64,000 nt of DNA from JAWKIJ01 sp041394325 (GTDB lineage Bacteria; Actinomycetota; Acidimicrobiia; Acidimicrobiales; Microtrichaceae), in assembly GCA_041394325.1 (NCBI GenBank), contig JAWKIJ010000001.1:558001-622000 (forward strand), given 5' to 3'. The notes under the pieces were generated by a model that saw only the letters and a program-made list of their open reading frames with translations, ran no database searches and was not told where the DNA came from. Numbering within the stretch: the first letter of the stretch is position 1; each line of letters begins with the position of its first letter. The position numbers and the translations under genes were made by a program. Positions 35,556 through 44,348 of this stretch are shown in pieces.

Positions 35556-36458
35556 TCAGCGGAGGAAGTCCATCAGCGTGGGACGGATCACCTGGCTGAG
35601 CGCCTGCAGCGCCGCCTGGTACGCGGCCTCCTGGGTCTTCAACCCGATCACCGACTCGGCGATGTCGGCATCCTCCTTCTTGGAGATACCGGCCTTCAAC
35701 GCGACCTGTTGCTGGCCCATGTCGTTGACGAGCCCCTCGATCTGCTTACCTCTCGACCCGACGAGAACCTGCGCCTGGGAGACGCGTTTGGAGGCGTCGT
35801 CGATTTGGCCGAGGCCCGCCGACATCGCGGTGGTGTCGCCGTTCTCGATGGCGGTGGCGATCGACTCCAGTACCTGGAACACGTCGCCGGGCACGGCCGG
35901 GACCGTGGATGCCGTGCCGAACACCGCGGTACCCGACACGTTGGCGGTGATCGTGACCGACGGACCGACCGGCACCGCGACCACGCCCTCGTCACCCTGG
36001 TACGCGCCAGTGCCGTCGTAGGCGGCCGTGACCACCTTGGTGCCCGCGAACAGCGGATGACCGTTGCTGGAGATGTTGGCCGTCTGGAGCATGGCTTCGC
36101 GGATTCCCCGGAGGTCCGCTGCGATCGACGCCCGGCTCTCGGGGGTGTGCACACCGCTGTTGGCGGTGACCAACAGCGATCTGGCCGACGTCAGTTGGTC
36201 CTGCACCGACATCAGTGCGCTGTCGGTGCCGCTCAACCAACGTTGCGCCTCGTCCGCGTTGCGTCCGTACTGCTCGAGACGGCGTAGCTGCGCGCGCTGG
36301 GACAGGGCGTTGACCGCGTCGGCGGGTGCGTCGCTGAGCCGGTTGATGCGTCGGCCCGAGGAGATCTGTTCCTGCGCCTTGTACAACGCGATGTCGTTCC
36401 GTTGCAGGTTCCCCAGCATGGCGAAGGCGCCGGCGTTGGTGGCAACTCGGGTGATCAT
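35556..36458 (-). CDS. flgL: Flagellar hook-filament junction protein FlgL
   Basis: FlgL (HAP3) joins hook and filament. The 300-residue protein starts MITRVATNAGAFAMLGNLQRN and has the flagellin-like N-terminal helices with SSGRRINRLSDAPADAVNAL. The C-terminus AAYQAALQALSQVIRPTLMDFL is the flagellin D0 helix. A variable domain between residues 140 and 190 contains short beta segments. Size is normal. It is 58 bp after flgK and 62 bp before fliR, in one operon. Confidence 0.94.
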   Translation of the reverse strand: MITRVATNAGAFAMLGNLQRNDIALYKAQEQISSGRRINRLSDAPADAVNALSQRAQLRRLEQYGRNADEAQRWLSGTDSALMSVQDQLTSARSLLVTANSGVHTPESRASIAADLRGIREAMLQTANISSNGHPLFAGTKVVTAAYDGTGAYQGDEGVVAVPVGPSVTITANVSGTAVFGTASTVPAVPGDVFQVLESIATAIENGDTTAMSAGLGQIDDASKRVSQAQVLVGSRGKQIEGLVNDMGQQQVALKAGISKKEDADIAESVIGLKTQEAAYQAALQALSQVIRPTLMDFLR

Positions 36459-36516
36459 GTCCGTCCTTGGTGCTCGAGGTCGTGGGGTCGCGTGCGCGGC
36501 TGCGGTCGAACCGGAC

Positions 36517-37941
36517 TCAGGCGCGGCCGACGAGGCCGGTCCGGTTGATGAGCGTGTCGAGCATCTCGTCGATCGAGGTCATCAGGCGGGCGGACGCCTC
36601 GTATGCGTGCTGGCTCAACACCAGGTTGGTCATCTCCTCGTCGAGATTGACCCCGCTCACGGCGGCCCGCTGGGACGCCGCGTCGGTCGCGACCTGTGCC
36701 TGCATGGTCGCACGTTGGTTCGCGGCGTCGGTCTCGATGCCGAGGTTGGCCAGCATCGAGCGATACGCGGCATCGGGTCCGGTCGAACTGTTGGCGATCG
36801 CCCCGAGTTGATGCCCGACGCTGCCGTCGAGGCCGCCGCTACCGACCGCACCAAGGGCGATCCGATTCGGCTGCCCGTCGACCTGGGTCGACAACGCCAT
36901 CGTCTGGGCGGTCACCCCGGCCGGGTCGAAGAAGTCGAGATTGACGTCGTTCACGGGATCGCCACCCTGACCGGTGCGGTGCAGCGTGTTGACACTGTTG
37001 ACCACCGATGCGGCGAGCCCGTTGAGTTGGGCGAGATACCGCGGGACGGTGTCGTTCAGACCCGTGAGGGTCGCGCTCAACGAGCCACCGAAGTCCGCGA
37101 CCGCATACCCCCCACGCTCCCATCTCAGGGTCGTCTGGGTGAACGGCATCCCGGTGTAGGGCGGGGGGAGCGGTGCCGAGGAGTCGAGCACGAGGTGCTC
37201 GGCCTTCTCGCCCGTGACGAGGCCGATGTTGCCGACCACGACGTTGACCTGGCCGAACTCGCCGTCTCTCACGGTCGCCCCCGTCAGGCCGGTGAGCTTG
37301 TCGACCAGCGCGTCACGCTGGTCGGCCAACGCGCTCCACTCGGCCCCACCGGTGACGGCGAGGCGGATCTGGCTGTTGAGCTTCGCGATCTGGTCGGCGG
37401 TGGTGTTGATGTCGACGACCGTCGCCGCCGCCTCGTTCGCCAGGTTGTCGTGGACGTCCGCCAGGTCGGTCGCGGACTTGGCGAACCGTGCGGCAACCCC
37501 TTGGGCCTGGACGAGCACGATGCTGCGTTGCGCGGTATCGGCCGGGTTGTTCGCCGCGGTGTCGAACGCGTTCCACAGGTCCGCCAACTGCGAGCCGAGC
37601 CCGGTGTCGGAGGGCTCGGGGAAGAGCGCTTCGATGTTGCCGAGGACCCGGGCGGCACCAGCGGTCGATGCCTTGTTGCCCATCTCGGTCCGAGCCTTTG
37701 CGTCGAGGAACGCGTCACGGACACGGTCGATGGAGCCGACCTCCACCCCGTAGCTGTTGCCATCGCTGTTGAGGTTGAAGCGCGACGGCACGATCGCCCC
37801 GACACTCGGCTTCAAGGTGACGGTCCGCCGGGTGAAGCCGGGGGTGTTGACGTTGGCGATGTTGTTGCCGATCGCGTCGATCGCACGCCGGTGTGCAAGG
37901 AGCCCGCTGAGCGCGGTGTTCAGGCCGCCGAAGCTGCTCAT
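36517..37941 (-). CDS. flgK: Flagellar hook-associated protein FlgK
   Basis: FlgK (HAP1) lies between hook and FlgL. The 474-residue protein has the rod/hook N-terminal motif IGNNIANVNTPGFTRRTV and the DUF-type HAP region SQLADLWNAFDTAANNP, ending with the D0 helix VLSQHAYEASARLMTSIDEML. Length is within the family range. ATG 37941 is 1 bp after the flgN stop, so the chaperone and its client are coupled. Confidence 0.95.
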   Translation of the reverse strand: MSSFGGLNTALSGLLAHRRAIDAIGNNIANVNTPGFTRRTVTLKPSVGAIVPSRFNLNSDGNSYGVEVGSIDRVRDAFLDAKARTEMGNKASTAGAARVLGNIEALFPEPSDTGLGSQLADLWNAFDTAANNPADTAQRSIVLVQAQGVAARFAKSATDLADVHDNLANEAAATVVDINTTADQIAKLNSQIRLAVTGGAEWSALADQRDALVDKLTGLTGATVRDGEFGQVNVVVGNIGLVTGEKAEHLVLDSSAPLPPPYTGMPFTQTTLRWERGGYAVADFGGSLSATLTGLNDTVPRYLAQLNGLAASVVNSVNTLHRTGQGGDPVNDVNLDFFDPAGVTAQTMALSTQVDGQPNRIALGAVGSGGLDGSVGHQLGAIANSSTGPDAAYRSMLANLGIETDAANQRATMQAQVATDAASQRAAVSGVNLDEEMTNLVLSQHAYEASARLMTSIDEMLDTLINRTGLVGRA

Positions 37942-37942
37942 G

Positions 37943-38455
37943 TCAGACCTCCCGGTCGATCATCGCGGGGGTGACGTTGCGTCGCCCGCCCGGCACGGGC
38001 CCGTAGCCCGACACGGCCCGGGGTTGGTCGGAGATCGCGTCGAGCAGGGCCCGACGGTCGGCCGCTCCGCGTTGTGCCGCCTCCCGATTGAGCGCGGCCA
38101 GCTCCTCGGTGGCCCGAACCTGTGCGAGGAGCGCCTCCTGGTGGTCGCTCAAGATCTCCGCCCACGGCGGGTCGACCGCTGCCCGGAGCTCGGCGAGCGA
38201 CGCCGTGGGTGCAAGGCCCAGGCCGTTCGCACAGCGCCGCACGACGGCGTCGCGTTCGCGTTCACCCCGACGGATCCCGTCCATCGCCTGCTCGACCTCG
38301 GTGACGGCCACCTGCACACGGTTCTGGTTTCCCGACGCGAACACCAGTTGTTGGACCTCGAGGCGGTACTGCAGGAGGTCGATGAGGGCCCGCTGCTTCC
38401 ACAGTGCCTGGGACAGCTCGGACAGCAGGTCGTCCAGGGACGCAGTGGTGGTCAT
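37943..38455 (-). CDS. flgN: FlgN-like flagellar chaperone
   Basis: This is a 170-residue all-helical protein. It starts MTTTASLDDLLSELSQALWKQ, followed by RALIDLLQYRLEVQQLVF and long coiled-coil stretches such as TEVEQAMDGIRRGERERDAVVRRC, the pattern of FlgN export chaperones for FlgK and FlgL. It is the first gene of the minus-strand operon and directly precedes flgK. The last 30 residues are less conserved. It starts at ATG 38455, with 274 bp to the divergent fliC start that must hold promoters for both. Confidence 0.85.
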   Translation of the reverse strand: MTTTASLDDLLSELSQALWKQRALIDLLQYRLEVQQLVFASGNQNRVQVAVTEVEQAMDGIRRGERERDAVVRRCANGLGLAPTASLAELRAAVDPPWAEILSDHQEALLAQVRATEELAALNREAAQRGAADRRALLDAISDQPRAVSGYGPVPGGRRNVTPAMIDREV

Positions 38456-38604
38456 GGCTCCAGTGATCGACCCCCTCGATGGGTCCTTGAGGCATTGCGG
38501 GAGTGTTCGCGTCCCGAAGACGTTGAACGATCCGGATAACACATGGGCGTTGGGCCCGGCGGCCCATCGGCCGTGGCGATACGACGCAGTCGCCGCGCAA
38601 TCCC

Positions 38605-38631
38605 TCAAGGACGTGACCCATCCGTCGATAA
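38605..38631 (+). promoter_or_regulatory. Sigma-28-like promoter of fliC
   Basis: TCAA (38605-38608), a spacer of exactly 15 nt, then GTCGATAA (38624-38631) matches the flagellar sigma factor consensus TAAA-N15-GCCGATAA at 3 of 4 and 7 of 8 positions. Transcription would start near 38640, giving a 5' leader of about 90 nt before the fliC ATG. No sigma-28 gene is in the window. Confidence 0.55.
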
Positions 38632-38672
38632 CCACCCCGTCCACCCATCCGCAGCGTGCGGCCAGGAGGGCT

Positions 38673-38689
38673 GCACCCAGGACGGGTGC
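38673..38689 (+). promoter_or_regulatory. Hairpin with GGA loop in fliC leader (candidate CsrA site 1)
   Basis: GCACCC-AGGAC-GGGTGC is a 6-bp GC-rich stem (7 with a T-G pair) exposing GGA in a 5-nt loop, the preferred CsrA binding form. It lies about 41 nt upstream of the fliC start, like the distal site in the Bacillus hag leader. Confidence 0.5.
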
Positions 38690-38711
38690 GCACATCAACC
38701 ACTGATTGGAT

Positions 38712-38720
38712 CACGGAGGA
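38712..38720 (+). promoter_or_regulatory. fliC Shine-Dalgarno overlapping candidate CsrA site 2
   Basis: CACGGAGGA places the ribosome site GGAGGA 9 nt before ATG 38730 and at the same time matches the CsrA core (A-C-G-G-A). CsrA bound here and at the upstream hairpin would block ribosome entry. The csrA and fliW genes are at the far end of the same locus. Confidence 0.5.
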
Positions 38721-38729
38721 TTCACTCAC

Positions 38730-39911
38730 ATGCGTATCAACCACAACATCGAGGCGTTCAACTCCTGGCGCAACCTCACGATGACCAACACGGCCATGAG
38801 CAAGTCGCTCGAGAAGCTGTCGTCCGGTTATCGCATCAACCGCGCCGCGGACGACGCGAGCGGCCTCGTGATCAGCCAGGGCCTCCGCGCCCAGGTGTCG
38901 GGCCTCCAGCAGGCGACCCGCAACTCACAGGACGGCATCTCGGTCCTGCAGACGGCGGAAGGTGCGCTCAACGAGGTGCACTCGATCCTCAACCGCATGC
39001 GCGACCTCGCCGTCCAGGCGTCGAACACGGCGACCAACGACACCACCGCCCGCAACGCCACCCAGGCCGAGGTCGACGCGCTGTCCGCCGAGATCACCCG
39101 TATCTCCGGTGCCACCAAGTTCGGCCAGCAGGCCCTGCTCAACGGCACCTTCGGCGCGACCGCCGCACAAGCCTCCGGCTTCAGCTCCAACTCCAGCGTC
39201 ACCCTCGGCGCCGACGCCGTCATCGACATGAACATCGACGGAGCGGGCTCCGTCTCGGCCACGATCGTGGCCGGCACCTACACCGGCACCCAGCTCGCCG
39301 CTGCGATGCAGGCGTCGCTGCGCGCCGCGATCACCGCTGCCACCGGCATCTACACCGAGGAGGATGCGAACGCGGTGACGGTCAGCGCCAAGACCGTCGG
39401 GGCCGGCTTCTCCATCACGGTGAGCGACCAGCTCGCCTCGGGCGACACGTTCACCCTGGCCGACGGCACGGGCACCCTGTTGGGCACCACGCTCCAGCTC
39501 GGCACCCCGACGGCCGCCAGCGGCACCGCGGCGACCTTCCAGGTCGGCGCGAACCAGGGCGACACCATCTCGGTGAGCCTCGCCGATGTGAGCGCCGCCG
39601 GCCTGGGCGTGAACTCCCTCGACCTCGTCAACAACGCGGCCGCAGCGATCAGCCTGGTCGACTCGGCGATCGCGAGCGTGTCGAGCACCCGTGGCGACAT
39701 CGGTGCGGTGCAGAACCGCTTCGAGCACACCATCAACAACCTGCAGGTTGCGACCGAGAACCTCTCGGCGTCGGAGTCCCGCATCCGCGACACCGACATG
39801 GCCCTGGAGATGACGAACTACACCCGTCAGCAGGTCCTCATGCAGGCCGGCACGGCCATGTTGGGCCAGGCCAACCAGCTTCCGAACAGCATCCTCGCGC
39901 TGCTCCGCTGA
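38730..39911 (+). CDS. fliC: Flagellin
   Basis: This is the 393-residue filament subunit. The N-terminal D0/D1 helices (MRINHNIEAFNSWRN, LEKLSSGYRINRAADDASGL, GISVLQTAEGALNEVHSIL) and the C-terminal helices (RFEHTINNLQVATENLSAS, EMTNYTRQQVLMQAG, LPNSILALLR) are conserved. A variable, Ala/Thr/Gly-rich surface domain covers residues about 150-310. It is exported through the flagellar channel, binds FliS at its C-terminus and FliW before export. It is the only flagellin gene in the window. ATG 38730 has a strong ribosome site. It is followed by a terminator-like palindrome, so it is probably mostly a single-gene transcript. Confidence 0.97.
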   Translation: MRINHNIEAFNSWRNLTMTNTAMSKSLEKLSSGYRINRAADDASGLVISQGLRAQVSGLQQATRNSQDGISVLQTAEGALNEVHSILNRMRDLAVQASNTATNDTTARNATQAEVDALSAEITRISGATKFGQQALLNGTFGATAAQASGFSSNSSVTLGADAVIDMNIDGAGSVSATIVAGTYTGTQLAAAMQASLRAAITAATGIYTEEDANAVTVSAKTVGAGFSITVSDQLASGDTFTLADGTGTLLGTTLQLGTPTAASGTAATFQVGANQGDTISVSLADVSAAGLGVNSLDLVNNAAAAISLVDSAIASVSSTRGDIGAVQNRFEHTINNLQVATENLSASESRIRDTDMALEMTNYTRQQVLMQAGTAMLGQANQLPNSILALLR

Positions 39912-39949
39912 CCGGCCCTCCCCACGGGGAGACCACCACCACCCGGGAC

Positions 39950-39980
39950 GGGCGGGGGTCGACCTAGGTCGACCCCGCCC
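39950..39980 (+). terminator. Palindrome downstream of fliC
   Basis: GGGGTCGACCTAGGTCGACCCC (39955-39976) is a perfect palindrome extended by CGCCC and its complement past a one-base bulge, giving a long GC-rich stem about 40 bp after the fliC stop. No T-tract follows, as usual in this GC range. It probably separates fliC from fliD expression. Confidence 0.55.
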
Positions 39981-40038
39981 CGACCGAATCCAGGGAAGGA
40001 TCCGCGTCCGATCGGCGCACCTCTAGGAGTTCACCACC

Positions 40039-41875
40039 ATGGCCATCGACGGACTGATCAGCGGCCTCGACACCACGTCGATCATCGACCAACTGATGAA
40101 GATCGAACGGGCACCGGTCGATCTCCTCACCGCGCAGAAGACCAAGGCGCAGGCCGACATCGACGCCTACGAGTCCATCCGCTCCAAGATCTCCGCCATC
40201 TCGACCTTCTCGGCAACCCTCGCCCGCCCGTCGGGCTGGCTGAGCCGCACCGCCACCTCCTCCAACAGCACGCTCGCGACGGTGGCCGCAGCGGACGGGG
40301 CCGACACGGCCACGCTCCAGTTCACCGTCGACCGACTGGCCACGACCCACGGCGTCGTCACCGCGACCGACGTCGCCGACGCCGACACCACGATCGCGCG
40401 TCGTCGGGGTCGGTGACCCTGACGATCGGCGGCACCGACACGGTGCTCGCTGCAGGGACCGGTTCGGTCGCCGACGTCGCAGCCGCCGTCAACTCGGCGG
40501 GGCTCGACGTCCGCGACGGTGGTCAACACCGGGTCGGAGTCCGCCTTCAGCTCACGGCCACCAAGTCCGGAGCAGCGGCCGCGTTCACGATCTCGGGGAT
40601 CGACGCGCGGTCGCGACCGCGGTGTCCACCCAAGGTGAGGATGCGCAGATCACGCTCGGCACCGGAGCCGGCAGCTATGCGGTCACGTCGGCGACGAACT
40701 CCTTCGCGAACATCGTCAACGGCGTCACGATCACCGTCAAACAGGCGTCGTCTGAGGTCGTCACCGCCACGGTCGGCGACAACGCGGGCGCGATCGCCGA
40801 CAAGGTCAAGTCGCTCGTCGACTCGGTGAACGCCGCCATCGTCGAGATCAAGGGCCGCACCTCCTACGACCCCAAGACCAACGCGGCCGCGTCGTTGGCC
40901 GGCGACCAGGTCGCGTCGCGGGCGGCGCTGGCACTCCAACGCGCGGTGAGCGACGCCGTGTCGCAATCCGCGCTCGGGTCGCCGGGGCTCGCCGGGGTGA
41001 GCCTGGACCGCAGCGGCAACGTCACCTTCGACCGCGACAAGTTCCTCTCCGCCTACGCGGCCGACCCCACGGCGGTGCAGCGGCTGTTCGTCCAGGGCGC
41101 CACCACCACCGGCTCGGTGCAGTTCGTCTCCGCCGGCGACCGTGCCCAGGGCGGCGAACGTGAGGTGATCGTCACCCAGGCCGCGGCAAAGGCCCAGACC
41201 GTCGGCATGGTCGGGGTCGCGGTGATCACCCAGCCGGCCACGATCCGCTTCAAGCTCCCCAACGGCACCGAGATCGTCTACACGGCAACCATCGGACAAA
41301 CCCAGGCGGACGTCGCAGCCGGGCTCCAGTCGGCCTTCGACTCCGCCGGTGCCGGACTGAGCGCCACACTCGGCGGCGGCGGCATCGAGGTGAGCTCGGA
41401 CGCGTACGGCACCGCCGGCAACTACTCGGTGGACTGGGACACGGGGAGCTACTCCACGGTGCAGGGCACCAACATCGCGGGGACCATCGGCGGAGTCGCC
41501 GCGACGGGAACCGGACGCACGCTGTCGGTGCCCTCCACCGACGGAAGCCTCGGCGGACTGTCGGTCACGGTCACCACCGACACCACCGGCTCGGTGGGCT
41601 CGGTCGACTACGCGCCCGGACTCGCCCAACGGCTCTCCAGCGCGGTGAAGACGGCCACCGACATCGTCGACGGGACCCTGGTCACCGCCGAAGCCGGCCG
41701 GCAGAGCAGGATCGACATGCTCTCCGACTCGATCGCCGGCTACGAGCAACGGCTGACATTGCGCGAGGCGAGGTTGAAGACCCAGTTCGCGGCGATGGAG
41801 ACCATGCTCAGCACCCTCAAGGGACAGAGCAGTTGGCTCTCCTCCCAGATCAGCGGCCTCAGCAACGACGACTGA
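40039..41875 (+). pseudogene. fliD: Flagellar cap protein FliD, several frame breaks between 40400 and 40620
   Basis: FliD (HAP2) caps the filament and guides flagellin folding. The N-terminus (MAIDGLISGLDTTSIIDQLM, then RAPVDLLTAQKTKAQADI) is typical. The frame changes near 40405 into SSGSVTLTIGGTDTVLAAG, again near 40510 into SATVVNTGSESAF, back near 40550 into LQLTATKSGAAAAFTISGID, and near 40610 into ATAVSTQGEDAQITLG, which runs to 41875. The C-terminus (IDMLSDSIAGYEQRLTLREARL, FAAMETMLSTLKGQSSWLS) is conserved. Joined, it is about 612 residues. Each piece is protein-like with normal codon use, so clustered sequence errors are likelier than decay. AGGAG precedes ATG 40039. Confidence 0.85.
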
Positions 41876-41925
41876 CGCGAACGACGAAACCCTCCGAGCC
41901 CCAAGCAAGGACCCGATCCCCCGCG

Positions 41926-42504
41926 ATGCTGCAACCTCCCGCCACACGAGGCGGCCTCTCAAGACCGACCCGGCCCCTCCACACCGACGCCGGGACCTTC
42001 GACAGAGCCTCGACCGCACCGGCGAGGCCGGCCGTACACCTGGCCACCTCCTCCGCGATCCCGTCCGGTCGTCGAGCCACCGCGGCGTCGCGTTACCAGA
42101 CCGACGGCACCGCCGGGATGGCGGGCGGCACGCTCGTCGTCGCGTTGTTCGAGCGCCTGCTCACCGACCTCGAACGGGCCGGTCGTGCCGTGACCGACGG
42201 CCGAGTCGAGGATGCCCACCACAACCTGCTCCACGCCCAGGCCATCGTCGACGGGGTCGACGGGGCCCTCCAGCGGAGTTCCTTCGACGGTGCCGAGCAG
42301 CTCGGCACGCTGTACCGACACCTCGGAGCCCAACTGGTACGCGCGAACATGACCAAGGACCGACAGGCGGTGACGAACTGCCGCCGGCTCGTCGAACCGC
42401 TCCTCGAGATGTGGCGCGACGCCTTCAACGCGTCGGCTTCCAATGCATCGGGGCGGACCGTTGCGGAGGTCGTCCACCGTTCCGGGGTCGGCGCGACCCG
42501 ATGA
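41926..42504 (+). CDS. fliS: Flagellin chaperone FliS, N-terminally extended
   Basis: FliS binds the flagellin C-terminus in the cytoplasm and delivers it to the export gate. The core (residues about 65-180) has SRYQTDGTAGMAGGTLVVAL, FERLLTDLERAGRAVTD and LLHAQAIVDGVDGAL, as expected. Before it lies a Pro/Thr/Arg-rich stretch of about 60 residues if ATG 41926 is the true start; the family is usually about 130 residues. A start nearer the core cannot be excluded. The gene follows fliD by 50 bp, and its stop overlaps the next ATG (ATGA). Confidence 0.85.
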   Translation: MLQPPATRGGLSRPTRPLHTDAGTFDRASTAPARPAVHLATSSAIPSGRRATAASRYQTDGTAGMAGGTLVVALFERLLTDLERAGRAVTDGRVEDAHHNLLHAQAIVDGVDGALQRSSFDGAEQLGTLYRHLGAQLVRANMTKDRQAVTNCRRLVEPLLEMWRDAFNASASNASGRTVAEVVHRSGVGATR

Positions 42505-42977
42505 CGCGGCCGCGCCGCACCGGACCCGCCGATCGCGCTCGGTCCGAGGCGCCCTCCGCCGTACACGCGTTGACCATGCTCGGCCTCGAGGTCGGCGCCC
42601 CCTGGGCGGGGCCCGCCACGATGGCGTCGGGCACCGTTCCCGGGATGGGCGGCCGGGCCGGGCAATCACCCGATCCGGCCACGACACCGTGCCCGACCGA
42701 CGAGGGCGACGGGTGGGAGGCCCTCCTGGGATCTTTCGAGCGGGCGATCGCCGAGCACGATCTCGACCGTCTCGCCGCGATCGATCGCGACGTCGTCGAG
42801 GGCCCGGTGCCGCCGCGACTCGCTCGACGGGCACGCTCCGTGCTCGCCCACCTGCAACAGCTCACGGCCGAGATCGAGACACTCCGTGACGGCATCGCGC
42901 CCGGCCTCGATCGCGGTTCACGTCGCGCGAGGCACCCGCGCTCGCCCCGCAGCCAACAGCTCGACTGCGACGCCTGA
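42501..42977 (+). CDS. Hypothetical protein after fliS, possibly FliT-like
   Basis: This is a 158-residue protein, translationally coupled to fliS (ATGA at 42501). The first 65 residues are low complexity. Residues about 70-140 are helical (WEALLGSFERAIAEHDLDRL, ARRARSVLAHLQQLTAEIETL), as in the FliT or FlgN chaperones often found here. The C-terminus turns Arg-rich after LRDGIAPGLDRG; an alternative frame continues there, so a small indel near 42900 is possible. The assignment rests on position and helical character alone. Confidence 0.45.
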   Translation: MTRPRRTGPADRARSEAPSAVHALTMLGLEVGAPWAGPATMASGTVPGMGGRAGQSPDPATTPCPTDEGDGWEALLGSFERAIAEHDLDRLAAIDRDVVEGPVPPRLARRARSVLAHLQQLTAEIETLRDGIAPGLDRGSRRARHPRSPRSQQLDCDA

Positions 42978-43085
42978 GCACGCCCGGTACGCCACGCGAC
43001 CGGGAGAACGAGGCGTCGACGGGTGCCTCGCCGTAGGGCGTTCGGACCAAATCGCCGTCGGAGTGCCTATTCGGGTCCGGACGGG

Positions 43086-43112
43086 TCATCGCCGGACCGG
43101 TGCCGCCGATGA
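43086..43112 (+). promoter_or_regulatory. Weak sigma-28-like promoter upstream of flgB
   Basis: TCAT (43086-43089), 15 nt, then GCCGATGA (43105-43112) matches the -10 at 7 of 8 but the -35 at only 2 of 4 positions. It lies 136 bp before flgB in the 270-bp gap (42978-43247), which has no gene. It is the best match seen there but could be chance. Confidence 0.3.
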
Positions 43113-43247
43113 GACCCCAGAGCACGGATCGCTCCCCTCAGCGCCACGGACACGGCGACCGACACCGCCTGAGGACGGCCAGATGAGCAATACCCGCCTC
43201 CGTGCCACCGGCACGTGCCGCGCCATCGTCTCAGTGGCAGGACCCCG

Positions 43248-43592
43248 ATGCTGATCGGCGACGTCACCCTGGACGGCATCCAGGCCGGCCTTCGCGGTCT
43301 GAACGTGCGCCGCGCGGCGGCCGAGGACGCGGTCGCCAACGTCGAGACGCCCGGATACACCGCCCGTACCGTCCAGTTCGAGGACGCGCTCGCCTCGGCC
43401 ATCAGGGGGGGAAGCCCCTTCAGCGCCCGCGTCTCGGTCAACCCCACTGCAGATGCGTCACTGCCGAACGGCAACAACGTGCAGCTCGACCGGGAGTTGG
43501 TGACCCTCACGGACACCGCGCTGCGTCAGCAACTCCTTGTCGCCGCGGCCAACCACAAGTTCAACCTGCTCCGCACCGTCATCACCGGGTGA
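43248..43592 (+). CDS. flgB: Flagellar basal-body rod protein FlgB
   Basis: FlgB is a proximal rod subunit. The 114-residue protein contains the rod-family motif VANVETPGYTARTVQFEDAL and ends in the helix QQLLVAAANHKFNLLRTVIT. Size is normal for the family. It begins the long operon that continues to flgE. The start is ATG 43248, and flgC follows after 4 bp. Confidence 0.93.
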   Translation: MLIGDVTLDGIQAGLRGLNVRRAAAEDAVANVETPGYTARTVQFEDALASAIRGGSPFSARVSVNPTADASLPNGNNVQLDRELVTLTDTALRQQLLVAAANHKFNLLRTVITG

Positions 43593-43596
43593 ACCA

Positions 43597-44010
43597 ATGA
43601 ACGCTCTCTTCGGATCCCTCGACGTCGCCTACTCCGGTATGGACGTGTACAAGGCATGGCTCGACGCCACGGCCGACAACGTCGCCAACGTGAACACGGT
43701 CCGGCGCACCAGCGAGGACGCCTTCCAGTCGAAGTACGTGATCGCCCGGTCCCTCGCCGGCCGTAACGGCAGTGCGATCGGGAGGGGCACGAGCTTCGCC
43801 GGTGTGGCACTCGGCGACCCCAACGGCAAGGTCGTCTACGACCCGACCCATCCGCTCGCCGACGCACAGGGGATGGTCCGCTACCCCGACGTCGACCTCG
43901 GCGAACAGATGACGAACATGCTCATCGCGCAACGCGCGTATCAGGCCAACGTGACCGTGTTCGAACGGGCACGCGATGCCTACACCCGCGCCCTCGAGAT
44001 CGGGAAGTAG
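43597..44010 (+). CDS. flgC: Flagellar basal-body rod protein FlgC
   Basis: FlgC is a proximal rod subunit of 137 residues. It has MNALFGSLDVAYSGMDVYKA, the rod motif ATADNVANVNTVRRTSEDAF, and the C-terminal QMTNMLIAQRAYQANVTVFE helix. It lies between flgB and fliE, as in most flagellar operons. Confidence 0.94.
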   Translation: MNALFGSLDVAYSGMDVYKAWLDATADNVANVNTVRRTSEDAFQSKYVIARSLAGRNGSAIGRGTSFAGVALGDPNGKVVYDPTHPLADAQGMVRYPDVDLGEQMTNMLIAQRAYQANVTVFERARDAYTRALEIGK

Positions 44011-44015
44011 CAACC

Positions 44016-44348
44016 ATGACCGCACTCTCCGCCGTCGCCGCAGCCGCGCTCCAACCCACCACCGCACCGGTCGCACCGGTCGCCGCCGGCGCAGCGAGCT
44101 CGGTCGGTACCGCGACCGCGGCGTCCGGCGCGGCATTCGACTCGGTGTTCAGCAACGCCCTGGGCGCACTCAACGCACAAGTCAACCAGACCGACTCCCT
44201 GGCCGAGGCCGCCGCCTCGGGGAACTTGAAGAACGTCGAGGACTACATGATCTCCGCGACCGAGACCCAGCTCGACATGCAGCTCGCGGTCGCCGTCAGG
44301 AACAAGGCGGTCGAGGCGTTCAATGAGATCCTGAGGATGCAGATCTGA
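44016..44348 (+). CDS. fliE: Flagellar hook-basal body junction protein FliE
   Basis: FliE connects the MS ring to the rod. It is a 110-residue protein with an Ala/Thr-rich N-terminus and the conserved C-terminus SATETQLDMQLAVAVRNKAV followed by FNEILRMQI. Its stop shares one base with the fliF ATG (TGATG). Confidence 0.93.
   Translation: MTALSAVAAAALQPTTAPVAPVAAGAASSVGTATAASGAAFDSVFSNALGALNAQVNQTDSLAEAAASGNLKNVEDYMISATETQLDMQLAVAVRNKAVEAFNEILRMQI

Noticed and set aside
38532..38539. CCGGATAA as another sigma-28 -10 element upstream of fliC
   Set aside because: No TAAA-like -35 sits 15 nt upstream; the match at 38605-38631 is better.
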